From a virus, in the IMG/VR virus record IMGVR_UViG_3300009180_002325, positions 1-27,304 of that record: a DNA stretch of 27,304 nucleotides, one strand, 5' to 3'. The notes beneath the pieces are model-generated. The model made no database searches and was not told where the DNA came from. It saw only the letters and a program-made list of their open reading frames with translations. The translations under genes were made by a program, and so were the position numbers. Position 1 is the stretch's first letter. Each line of letters begins with the position of its first letter. Of this stretch, positions 12,891 through 18,508 are shown in pieces.

Positions 12891-13463
12891 ATGAAACATG
12901 CAACACGCGAAACATACCTTGCCAGCGCAACTGAATACCTTGCGCCTCACTTCGTTAACCTTGGCTACCCCCTACCGCCCGTGCGCGCTTCCGTTGGTAT
13001 CCCTGCCGGGGGCAAGGGCAAGAAGCTCAAAGCTATCGGTCAATGCTGGAGCAACCTTGCAAGCGCGGATAACACCACCGAGATATTCATCTGCCCTAGC
13101 CAAAGTGAACCGGTAGCAGTCCTTGCCATTCTCTTGCATGAGCTAGTCCATGCCGCCGTTGGCCTGAAGTGCGGCCACAAGGGCGCGTTTAAACGTGTCG
13201 CCGTTGCGCTTGGTTTAGAAGGCAAAATGACGGCCACCTATCCCGGCCCGGCCCTGGCCAGCGATCTTGCCGATCTTGCCAGCACATTAGGCGAATACCC
13301 CCATGCCGCGCTTAACACGGCGCTATCTGGCCGTAAGAAGCAGGGTACGCGCATGATAAAGTTGGAATGTGACGACTGCGGCTGGTCATGCCGCACGGCG
13401 CAAAAGAACGTCGACGCTGGCACGCCTACCTGCCATTGCGGTGGCTCAATTAACGTAGCGTAA
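12891..13463 (+). CDS. SprT-like zinc metalloprotease
   Basis: 190 residues with the gluzincin-like SprT fold. HELVH (83-87) gives the first zinc ligands and the catalytic Glu, and His96 in GLKCGHKGAF fits the third. Upstream are KAIGQCWS and EIFICPS, as in SprT/Spartan proteins. The C-terminal end (160-185) is a zinc ribbon: CDDCGWSC ... CHCGG. SprT-like proteases act on proteins bound to DNA (Spartan cuts DNA-protein crosslinks), and phages often carry them among early genes. The ATG at 12891 has AAAGGAACC upstream. An in-frame ATG at 12855 and a TTG at 12828 would lie within the control region and lack ribosome sites. Confidence 0.82.
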   Translation: MKHATRETYLASATEYLAPHFVNLGYPLPPVRASVGIPAGGKGKKLKAIGQCWSNLASADNTTEIFICPSQSEPVAVLAILLHELVHAAVGLKCGHKGAFKRVAVALGLEGKMTATYPGPALASDLADLASTLGEYPHAALNTALSGRKKQGTRMIKLECDDCGWSCRTAQKNVDAGTPTCHCGGSINVA

Positions 13464-13469
13464 ACCTAA

Positions 13470-13490
13470 GGGGCGGCATGGTGCCGCCCC
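13470..13490 (+). terminator. GC-rich hairpin after the SprT-like gene
   Basis: An 8-bp perfect stem GGGGCGGC (13470-13477) and GCCGCCCC (13483-13490) closes a 5-nt loop 6 nt after the stop codon. There is no T-run after it, so it may slow polymerase, protect the mRNA 3' end or act with Rho rather than as a strong intrinsic terminator. Confidence 0.55.
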
Positions 13491-13524
13491 ACACCTTGAA
13501 CCAGGAAAGAAGGAAACCGAAACA

Positions 13525-13710
13525 ATGAAAATTATTTATTCGTGCATTATCAGTGATAATTGGCCGCCGTGCCCTGGTGAAATCATTATGTATTTTTCCA
13601 CACGAAAAAAAGCACAATGGTTCGGCGAACGGGAAATAGAAGCGGCGATTGAATTGAAAATGCAGCCTCTGCCGACTTTTGTTGTAAAGCCGTTTGCAAC
13701 CGACGCCTAG
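13525..13710 (+). CDS. Small hypothetical protein
   Basis: 61 residues of unknown family (MKIIYSCIISDNWPPCPGE, then STRKKAQWFGEREIEAAIEL). The pattern is a beta strand, a loop with two cysteines and an amphipathic helix. A long purine-rich leader with GAAGGAAACC precedes the ATG. Its base composition is more A/T-rich than the following genes. It lies between two hairpins, the second of which is a strong terminator, so it may form a short unit with the SprT-like gene. Confidence 0.6.
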   Translation: MKIIYSCIISDNWPPCPGEIIMYFSTRKKAQWFGEREIEAAIELKMQPLPTFVVKPFATDA

Positions 13711-13730
13711 CCCCACCCCCACCCCCCAAG

Positions 13731-13756
13731 CCCCGGCCTTAGTGCCGGGGTTTTTT
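13731..13756 (+). terminator. Intrinsic terminator
   Basis: A 7-bp perfect GC stem, CCCCGGC (13731-13737) and GCCGGGG (13744-13750), with a 6-nt loop, followed directly by six T residues (13751-13756). This is the clearest Rho-independent terminator in the window and ends the SprT-like/61-residue gene transcript. Confidence 0.87.
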
Positions 13757-13757
13757 A

Positions 13758-13785
13758 TTGCGCGGGTTTTGGGTGTGTGTATAAT
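13758..13785 (+). promoter_or_regulatory. Candidate sigma70 promoter
   Basis: A perfect -10 TATAAT (13780-13785) sits 16 bp after TTGCGC (13758-13763), directly behind the terminator and 35 bp before the next start codon. The -35 is a weak match. Position and the perfect -10 make it a credible start of a new transcript for the small-gene array. Confidence 0.55.
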
Positions 13786-13819
13786 CCCGGTCCTCGCGCA
13801 CGCACTCCCGGCAGGAACC

Positions 13820-14104
13820 ATGCCAGCGCCCTTAACCCGCGTCTACCGCCCCGCTTACGAACCCCTTGGCTACTACGTAGCTAACCGGGACCATCACTAC
13901 GTGATCCGAATAGGTGACGTTATCGGACACTATCGGGCGGGACAAATGGCTAGTCTCAACTGGCTGCTAAACGTCTATCCCGATCCCAGCCACTGGACCC
14001 GTCTATTTCCCGGCACCCGTGCCAGCCGGTGCGATAGCAAAGCCGCCGCTTCCTGGTTCATTCGCGGTTGCCGCGAACGAGGCGTTTACACGCCTCCAAC
14101 CTAG
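13820..14104 (+). CDS. Hypothetical protein
   Basis: 94 residues of no known family. It starts MPAPLTRVYRPAYEPLGYY and contains RDHHYVIRIGDVIGHYR, GQMASLNWLLNVYPDP and a basic end (CRERGVYTPPT). The ATG at 13820 follows GGCAGGAACC, the same AGGAACC leader as its neighbours. An earlier in-frame start at 13694 would read through the terminator and promoter and is rejected. A GTTTACAC motif (14084-14091), set in a perfect 5-bp stem, lies just before the stop codon. Confidence 0.6.
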   Translation: MPAPLTRVYRPAYEPLGYYVANRDHHYVIRIGDVIGHYRAGQMASLNWLLNVYPDPSHWTRLFPGTRASRCDSKAAASWFIRGCRERGVYTPPT

Positions 14105-14519
14105 CCAATACGGGCCAGAGGCTTATCCACCTTACAGATACTTATTAGCCAAAAAACAAAAACCCATTTTGCTTAATCATTGCAACAGGTTAGACCCCTT
14201 CTTACCCTTTTTCACCTTTTTGCCGAAGAAAACCGTAAAGGCTACCCTAGAACAAAAGTAGAACCCCAGAAGTCACGGCAAAAAGGTGAAAAAGGGTACT
14301 ACTACCCTATATATGTGTAATATTATATTAGATAACAGTAGGTTACGACCCCCCCCTTTTTGCTTTTTGGAGTAGGTTAAAAAGCCCTTAATAACTCCCC
14401 CCGGCCCGATCCCCCTGCCCGTCTGAACATTACAACGATGTAATCCAATCCACACTATACACCCGCCCCGAACCGTGACACATTGCCACCACTGAACAAC
14501 AACGAAGGAACCCGAACCG
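14105..14519. other. 415-bp gene-free region: inverted repeat, AT-rich tract, leader
   Basis: No convincing gene on either strand. Contents in order: A/T-rich sequence (14140-14180), the 23-bp perfect inverted repeat 14203-14298 (listed separately), an AT-only-like tract (14307-14333, TATATATGTGTAATATTATA), two copies of AGTAGGTTA 34 bp apart (14337-14345 and 14371-14379), an 8-C run at 14349-14356, and finally a leader with TGACACATTGCCA (14476-14488) and AACGAAGGAA (14501-14510) that recurs at 15981-16015. It probably combines promoter functions with a structural element such as an origin. Confidence 0.6.
14203..14298. repeat. 23-bp perfect inverted repeat with 50-bp spacer
   Basis: The left arm 14203-14225 (begins TACCCTTTTTCACC, ends TTTGCCG) is exactly complementary to the right arm 14276-14298 (begins CGGCAAAAAGG, ends AAAGGGTA). 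The 50-nt spacer may hold a smaller CTAC/GTAG stem. There is no target-site duplication outside the arms and no T-run ending. It could form a cruciform or a long RNA stem. Confidence 0.9.
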
Positions 14520-14723
14520 ATGACCAAGACCGAACTGTTCAACCTGTTCACCGCCGTGGGCAACGCCCACAACGCCGCGACCCGCGTCCTTCAGGTCAAC
14601 GGCCCCGGCCCCGCTTACGAAGCCGCCGCTGACGCTGCCGATGCCTTGGAAGCTACCCTTGAAGCCGCCGCCGATGCCTACCACGCCGCGAACCCCGGCC
14701 CCATCTCCGTCCCCGTCTATTAG
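14520..14723 (+). CDS. Small Ala-rich helical protein
   Basis: 67 residues, strongly helical and rich in Ala/Asp/Glu (FNLFTAVGNAHNAATRVL, then EAAADAADALEATLEAAADAYHAA), ending PGPISVPVY. It looks like two helices forming a small bundle. No family is recognised. The gene is very GC-rich at third positions, unlike the A/T-rich stretch before it. AAGGAACCC is the ribosome site. It resembles the Ala/Asp-rich protein at 16024-16272 in composition and shares its leader sequence. Confidence 0.62.
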   Translation: MTKTELFNLFTAVGNAHNAATRVLQVNGPGPAYEAAADAADALEATLEAAADAYHAANPGPISVPVY

Positions 14724-14734
14724 GAACCCACATC

Positions 14735-15085
14735 ATGAACACCCCGGCACGCCGCATCCGCTTCCTGACCCACATTAACGACAGCGTGGTGAAAATCACC
14801 CTGGCCCCCGGCCAGACTTTGCACCACTTCCAAGGCGGTCCGACTGACGAGGGCTGGACATCATCCGCCGAAAGCTGGACGTATGACGGCGCAGGGGTGA
14901 CCCGCGAGACGCTGGACCGGGGCCGCGACTGTGACGGCCTACATGAGCATGGCGGCACTTCATACGCTCCCGCCGCCTTCCTGACGGCCCGTTGCGACCA
15001 ATGGACCGATGGACACCGTATGCCGGTGTGGTCGCACGTTGACGCATATCAGCGCGACCACACCGCCGAAGCCGCGAACTATTAA
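14735..15085 (+). CDS. Hypothetical protein of the MNTPAR set
   Basis: 116 residues of unknown family. Starts MNTPARRIRFLTHINDS, then ITLAPGQTLHHFQGGPTDEGW and WTYDGAGVTRETLDRGRDCDG, and ends with HVDAYQRDHTAEAANY. The beta-rich middle suggests a small folded domain. The first six codons are nearly the same, base for base, as those of the gene at 15123, and both have GGAACCC before the ATG. The stop codon is followed at once by a GTTTAAAC motif (15088-15095). Confidence 0.6.
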   Translation: MNTPARRIRFLTHINDSVVKITLAPGQTLHHFQGGPTDEGWTSSAESWTYDGAGVTRETLDRGRDCDGLHEHGGTSYAPAAFLTARCDQWTDGHRMPVWSHVDAYQRDHTAEAANY

Positions 15086-15122
15086 CCGTTTAAACGCACC
15101 CCAACCCAAGGAACCCGAATTC

Positions 15123-15419
15123 ATGAACACCCCGGCCCGCATCCTGAAAGACGTTAAGAACGCTGCCCGCAACCGCTACGCTTGGCCGGGTGGCTATCCT
15201 CTCCTGCTGATAATGTCTGACGGCGAAACCCTTTGCCCGGACTGCGCCAAGTCCGAGTTTCCAGCCATTGCCCGCGCCACTATCGCTAAGGCCCGCGACG
15301 GTTGGCGGTGCGAAGGTGTGGAAGTCCATTATGAAGGCCCGCCCGCCTATTGCGCCCATTGCAACGCGCAAACAGAATCAGCCTATGGCGATCCCGCCGC
15401 AGAATCAGAAACCGTTTAA
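15123..15419 (+). CDS. Small zinc-binding-like protein of the MNTPAR set
   Basis: 98 residues. After MNTPARILKDVKNAARNRY come GGYPLLLIMSDGETLCPDCAKSEFP and YEGPPAYCAHCNAQTESAYGD. The CPDC and CAHC knuckles, about 40 residues apart, would bind one zinc. Phage proteins of this kind are common in early regions, and their role is unknown. The ATG at 15123 lies after AAGGAACCCG. A longer frame from 15009 would overlap the gene before it and is rejected. The stop codon is part of a GTTTAAAC motif (15414-15421). Confidence 0.65.
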   Translation: MNTPARILKDVKNAARNRYAWPGGYPLLLIMSDGETLCPDCAKSEFPAIARATIAKARDGWRCEGVEVHYEGPPAYCAHCNAQTESAYGDPAAESETV

Positions 15420-15441
15420 ACGCTTGTAGGAACCCTGCAAC

Positions 15442-15930
15442 ATGAACACCGCACACGCTCACGACTTTGCCGCTGTCGCCGCTGCCGCCTATCCCGCCGA
15501 CCCCGAGAAGTCCTCCATCTTGTCGGCCCTCACAGGCTTCGCGGCTGGCCGTCCCGGCTTGGAATACGCCGATTACGGCGACCCTGTAGCCTACCGCGCA
15601 GAGTCCCGCGCCATCACCCGCGACCTGCACCACGTTTACACGCTGCTACGCCGGGTCCAGCTCGCGCACTCGATAACCTCCGTTGACCTCAAGGCCGCCT
15701 TTCGGGCCTACTCTGGCCGACTGACATGGGACGGCTCCCGGCTGGATTACACTCCCGGCCAATATTTCCCCACGGAATACCGCCGCGCAGTGTGCGCCGT
15801 GTTGGCCGCTGCGCTTTGGGACTATTGGCGCGACTGCGTGCCGGAATCCGTCAGCAACCGCGCCGAGTGGATACGCTGCACGGCACGCCGCGAGTTAGGC
15901 CGCACCTTGGCAGACCGCTGGTTCCACTAG
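15442..15930 (+). CDS. Hypothetical phage protein
   Basis: 162 residues of unknown function, mostly helical: HDFAAVAAAAYPADPEKSSIL, AESRAITRDLHHVYTLLRRV, SVDLKAAFRAYSG, then PTEYRRAVCAVLAAALWDYW and RCTARRELGRTLADRWF. The GYxxYxx-type aromatic segments and the ending with basic/aromatic residues recall small DNA-binding or structural phage proteins, but no family is known to me. The leader is GTAGGAACCCTGCAAC before the ATG. The first codons (MNT) fit the two genes before it. It contains one GTTTACAC (15634-15641), and another motif (15936-15943) follows its stop. Confidence 0.65.
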   Translation: MNTAHAHDFAAVAAAAYPADPEKSSILSALTGFAAGRPGLEYADYGDPVAYRAESRAITRDLHHVYTLLRRVQLAHSITSVDLKAAFRAYSGRLTWDGSRLDYTPGQYFPTEYRRAVCAVLAAALWDYWRDCVPESVSNRAEWIRCTARRELGRTLADRWFH

Positions 15931-16023
15931 ATACCGTTTAAACGCACCGAAATAACACCATTGCGCTATGCTTTGCGACATGACATATTGCCATTGCTGC
16001 ACCCGAACGAAGGAAATAACCCC

Positions 16024-16272
16024 ATGACAATCGTAACAACCGCCTACGCCGTTGACCCGTCCGTGACCCGCCGCCAAAAAATTGAAAGCCGCATTGCATC
16101 CCGCGCCGCCATCGCCAAAGCCCGTGCCGACGCTTACAACGCACTTGACGACCTCGACGCAGCCACCACCCACAACGACGCTCTTGCAGCCCAAGATGCC
16201 ATTGACGACCTTAACGCAGCCCTCGACGCAGCACGCGCCGCCATCGCTCGCGCCCAGGGTGCAGCACCATGA
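16024..16272 (+). CDS. Ala/Asp-rich helical protein
   Basis: 82 residues, one long amphipathic helix by composition: RRQKIESRIASRAAIAKARADAYNALDDLDAATT, then AAQDAIDDLNAALDAARAAIARAQ. It could be a coiled coil. The ATG at 16024 follows GAAGGAAATAACCCC. The longer reading from a TTG at 15961 lies in the leader. That leader (TGACATATTGCCA at 15981-15993, AACGAAGGAA at 16006-16015) repeats the one before 14520. The stop overlaps the next micro-gene (ATGA). Confidence 0.6.
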   Translation: MTIVTTAYAVDPSVTRRQKIESRIASRAAIAKARADAYNALDDLDAATTHNDALAAQDAIDDLNAALDAARAAIARAQGAAP

Positions 16273-16358
16273 CCCCCGGCCTTCGCCTCCAGCTATACCT
16301 CCGCCTCGCCCTGGTGCTGGCCGTAGCGGCCTACGTCATCGCCCACGGTGCCGCATGA
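16269..16358 (+). CDS. Micro-gene: 29-residue membrane peptide (first of a pair)
   Basis: A 29-codon gene starting in an ATGA overlap with the Ala-rich gene and ending in an ATGA overlap with the next micro-gene. The product MTPGLRLQLYLRLALVLAV continues AAYVIAHGAA, a single transmembrane helix with basic residues near the N-terminus. Exact coupling at both ends supports translation. Function unknown. Small paired membrane peptides in phages can be holin-like or block superinfection, but nothing in the sequence proves that. Confidence 0.55.
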   Translation: MTPGLRLQLYLRLALVLAVAAYVIAHGAA

Positions 16359-16432
16359 GCGACCTGATTTACTCCGCCCTGGCTGGCCTAGCCCTAGCCC
16401 TGCTGTTCTATGCTTTGTGCATTGTGACATGA
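16355..16432 (+). CDS. Micro-gene: 25-residue membrane peptide (second of a pair)
   Basis: A 25-codon gene overlapping the previous one by ATGA. The product is MSDLIYSALAGLALALLFYA followed by LCIVT, again one transmembrane helix, with an acidic N-terminus, opposite in charge to its partner. The two may insert in opposite orientations or form a pair. A TTGACA promoter-like element begins 4 bp after its stop codon. Confidence 0.55.
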   Translation: MSDLIYSALAGLALALLFYALCIVT

Positions 16433-16436
16433 CCGC

Positions 16437-16465
16437 TTGACACCGCGACGAACTGACACTAGACC
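16437..16465 (+). promoter_or_regulatory. Possible promoter
   Basis: A perfect -35 TTGACA (16437-16442), a 17-bp spacer and TAGACC (16460-16465) as a poor -10, about 30 bp before the next start codon. The -35 and the spacing are good and the -10 is weak. Confidence 0.35.
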
Positions 16466-16495
16466 TTGAACCGCTACAACCCAAACGAGGAACCC

Positions 16496-16780
16496 ATGAA
16501 AAAAGTAATCAATCTATCAACAGCCTGTTTAAACGGCTCACACCTTCAAGGCCGCATTATGGCCGATGTGTCGGAACTGACCGCCGTATTCGGCGACCCC
16601 TTCAAACCGCTCGACCCCGACAAGACAACGATGGAGTGGTCGCTGTTATTTGTGGACGAGGAAACCGGCGAGAGTGTACCCGCCACAATTTACGACTGGA
16701 AGCGGTCACCCGGCTGGAGTGTCGGGGGATACAGCCCCAAGGCCGTGGAACTGGTTCAACAGTTTATCGGGGGGCTGTGA
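16496..16780 (+). CDS. Conserved phage-type small protein
   Basis: 94 residues: MKKVINLSTACLNGSHLQG, then ELTAVFGDPF, DKTTMEWSLLFVDEETGES, PATIYDWKRSPGWSVGGYS and AVELVQQFI. I recall small phage proteins that share the order 'L...FG.P', 'KTT.EW', 'ATIYDWK', 'W.VGG' and 'A..LV...I' in many tailed phages. The role is unknown. It is an alpha-beta fold, possibly single-strand DNA-related. The ATG at 16496 has GAGGAACCC. A GTTTAAAC motif (16527-16534) lies inside its first codons, so the region may also be a control site. Confidence 0.65.
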   Translation: MKKVINLSTACLNGSHLQGRIMADVSELTAVFGDPFKPLDPDKTTMEWSLLFVDEETGESVPATIYDWKRSPGWSVGGYSPKAVELVQQFIGGL

Positions 16781-17103
16781 TGGCTAAAAAACACAAACCC
16801 ACGCCCTTGCGGCTCACGCTTGAAAAAATGCTCAAGAAAGCCTTGCGCGTGCAGGGTGAAAACGAACGAGAAAAAGAACGGCTGGAATGGCGTCAAGGAC
16901 TGATTGAAAAAGAAGAATTAACGCTTGCAAGCCTAAGAGCCGAAATAATTGAGTGGCATCAACTAAAAGTCACGCATTCAATATTTTGCAATGCAATTAA
17001 ACATGAGCTTGCGAAACCAACTGAAGAAAATATGCTTGGAAACATTCAAAAAGCTTATTCCGATTTTCAAAAACGTTTACACGCTATCAAAGGAAAATGG
17101 TGA
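16780..17103 (+). CDS. Coiled-coil hypothetical protein
   Basis: 107 residues, highly charged and helical: LEKMLKKALRVQGENEREKERLEWRQ, then LIEKEELTLASLRAEIIEWHQLK. The middle should form a coiled coil, while the C-terminus (AYSDFQKRLHAIKGKW) is basic. The ATG overlaps the previous stop by one base (TGATG). There is a change to A/T-rich codons relative to the gene before it. A GTTTACAC motif lies near the 3' end (17075-17082). No known family. Confidence 0.6.
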   Translation: MAKKHKPTPLRLTLEKMLKKALRVQGENEREKERLEWRQGLIEKEELTLASLRAEIIEWHQLKVTHSIFCNAIKHELAKPTEENMLGNIQKAYSDFQKRLHAIKGKW

Positions 17104-17420
17104 ATAAAATGATTCACGAATACAAATGCACACATTCATTTGACGGTGATAACGACTACGACCTTGTGATTACTTACACCTACAACCCCGGCTCGCCACC
17201 CACCGGCGCGTCATACAGCAGCGGTGGCGACCCCGAAGAATATCCCGAGATTGATGTGCTGACGATAACTGTGGATGGCATCAAAGCCGGTCTACAACAG
17301 TGGGACGATGTGATTGAAAGCGAACGGCTGTACAACGAAATGTCGGCCCATGCCGTCGATTGCATCGCCGACGAACAAGCTGCGGCTGAAGAATACCGCA
17401 ACGAACTGAGGAGAGATTAA
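17097..17420 (+). CDS. Hypothetical protein
   Basis: 107 residues of unknown family. It begins MVNKMIHEYKCTHSFDGDN, followed by strands (DLVITYTYNPG, EIDVLTITVDG) and an acidic, Ala-rich helical end (ERLYNEMSAHAVDCIADEQAAAEEYRNEL). This looks like a small beta-sandwich plus a helix. The ATG at 17097 overlaps the previous gene by 7 bp. An internal ATG at 17109 is possible. No motif points to a function. Confidence 0.6.
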   Translation: MVNKMIHEYKCTHSFDGDNDYDLVITYTYNPGSPPTGASYSSGGDPEEYPEIDVLTITVDGIKAGLQQWDDVIESERLYNEMSAHAVDCIADEQAAAEEYRNELRRD

Positions 17421-17421
17421 A

Positions 17422-17796
17422 ATGAAAGTAACAATGCCCCCAGGTGTCTATATCCTTGGTGATCCCTGTTATGTGATTCCAGAAAACATGTGGGACGACT
17501 TTTGTGAATCAACCAAGGGCTACAATTACAAGAGATTAGAACACGAAGGCCACACGGCTATGGCCTTCGGAACCGACCACGGAGATGGCGTTTTTTACGA
17601 CCAACAAGGCCGCGAGTATGGCGTGGATGCTGGCATGATCGGATTGGTCCCGGCGCTGTGGGCCAAGCCGCGTCATCCGCTGGACCGCTCAAAGCCCGTG
17701 CAGATCACACTAACCAAACCTACTAAATGCAGCCGCTCAGACAACGGCACGTTGACCTTTGGCGACATAAAAATTGTGACGGGGCTTTCGTTATGA
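17422..17796 (+). CDS. Hypothetical protein (GDPCYV type)
   Basis: 124 residues, beta-rich: MPPGVYILGDPCYVIPENMWDDF, then HTAMAFGTDHGDGVFYDQQGREYGVDAGMIGLVPA and DNGTLTFGDIKIV. The element GVY-IGDPCYV with a following W and a DAG-x-(I/L)-G block recurs in phage and bacterial small proteins that I recall only as uncharacterised. The gene starts one base after the previous stop with AGGAGAG. It ends in an ATGA overlap with the following RHH gene. Confidence 0.65.
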   Translation: MKVTMPPGVYILGDPCYVIPENMWDDFCESTKGYNYKRLEHEGHTAMAFGTDHGDGVFYDQQGREYGVDAGMIGLVPALWAKPRHPLDRSKPVQITLTKPTKCSRSDNGTLTFGDIKIVTGLSL

Positions 17797-17960
17797 AAGA
17801 CCGCACCGCAATTCAATGCGACCTATCGCCCGAAATTCTACGCCGTTTTACAGAACTGCGTAAGAAACTTGGCATGTCTAACCGCGCTTTGTTGGAACGC
17901 ATACTGCTGGAGGCTCTGCCGCGCTGGGAACTAGTCACGCTGCCGGGAGACGAACAATGA
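17793..17960 (+). CDS. Small ribbon-helix-helix-type protein
   Basis: 55 residues: MKDRTAIQCDLSPEILRRF, then LRKKLGMSNRALLERILLEALPRW. The pattern strand (AIQCDLS), helix (EILRRFTELRKKLG), turn with MSN and helix (RALLERILLEAL) is that of CopG/Arc-type RHH DNA-binding proteins. It overlaps its upstream gene by ATGA. A longer frame from 17727 is a shadow. It is the third RHH-type protein in the window and a candidate to bind a repeated DNA motif, though the target is unknown. Confidence 0.6.
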   Translation: MKDRTAIQCDLSPEILRRFTELRKKLGMSNRALLERILLEALPRWELVTLPGDEQ

Positions 17961-18148
17961 GCGTCACGAACCAACGATTTATGTTTTGCATCAACTGCGC
18001 CCATGCCGTCTGGCCGCAACACGAACTGGGCTACTGCGGCCACCCAGACGCACGCAAATCAATCACATCCGAATGTCGGGATGCCCTCGGCGCGTGCGGC
18101 CCGAACGCAAAACTGTACATGGAGATGCCAGATGAAAAAACTATATGA
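17957..18148 (+). CDS. Small cysteine-rich protein (zinc-binding-like)
   Basis: 63 residues: MSVTNQRFMFCINCAHAVW, then GYCGHPDARKSITSECRDALGACGPNAKLY. Cysteines in CINC, YCGHP, SEC and GAC could bind one zinc. The layout C-x2-C ... C-x-H-P ... C ... C resembles small phage proteins listed as hypothetical. It starts in an ATGA overlap with the RHH gene, overlaps the next gene by 17 bp, and has no known function. Confidence 0.6.
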   Translation: MSVTNQRFMFCINCAHAVWPQHELGYCGHPDARKSITSECRDALGACGPNAKLYMEMPDEKTI

Positions 18149-18293
18149 ACGCTTTTTAGAATACCTCATCAACCGGCTGCGCGGTCCCTGGCTGGATGCC
18201 GTTCCGCTCCCGCCGCATGTTGCGAACCTGAAACTAAACCCTGAACTGCTGCTGGTGCATTTAATCAAAACAACGAATGGAACTGGGCGATAA
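18132..18293 (+). CDS. Small hypothetical protein
   Basis: 53 residues, MKKLYERFLEYLINRLRGPW, then DAVPLPPHVANLKLNPELLLVHLIKTT. An amphipathic helix at the start and a second at the end suggest a helical hairpin, perhaps membrane-associated. GGAGATGCCAG precedes the ATG. The overlap with the previous gene is 17 bp. It is below the size where function can be judged. Confidence 0.5.
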   Translation: MKKLYERFLEYLINRLRGPWLDAVPLPPHVANLKLNPELLLVHLIKTTNGTGR

Positions 18294-18295
18294 AA

Positions 18296-18508
18296 ATGAC
18301 AATCCAACAAAAGAAATTTACGGCCTGGTGTAAGGCCACCGAGCTAACCCGCGAACAAACTGCCGCCGTGTTTGGCTGCGACCTGCGGACCATCTACCGC
18401 TATTTGTCTGGCACGACAGAACCGCACGGCGGTGTCATGCGACTGCTGGAAGTGTTTACACGCTTCCCCGATGTCCAGGCTGAGATGATTGAGAAGCACA
18501 CTCACTAG
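18296..18508 (+). CDS. Helix-turn-helix regulator
   Basis: 70 residues: KKFTAWCKATELTREQTAAVFGCDLRTIYRYLSGTTEPHGGVMRLLEVF. LTREQTAAVFGCDLRTIYRYLSG is a clear XRE/lambda-repressor-type HTH (helix 2, turn and recognition helix 3). Similar DUF-type phage HTH proteins control early transcription. A GTTTACAC motif lies in the gene itself (18454-18461), inside a 7-bp stem. The stop codon TAG shares the bases CTAG with the stop of the converging primase gene, so no terminator lies between. Confidence 0.75.
   Translation: MTIQQKKFTAWCKATELTREQTAAVFGCDLRTIYRYLSGTTEPHGGVMRLLEVFTRFPDVQAEMIEKHTH

Noticed and set aside
14203-14298. The 23-bp inverted repeat as an intrinsic terminator or a MITE
   Set aside because: There is no T-run after either arm, the spacer is too long for a terminator loop, and no target-site duplication flanks it.
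16082-16432. Thr/Pro-rich 116-codon frame overlapping the Ala-rich gene
   Set aside because: It starts at TTG without a ribosome site, is out of frame with a well-led gene, and its end coincides with the second membrane micro-gene's frame. Low-complexity composition is typical of a shadow.
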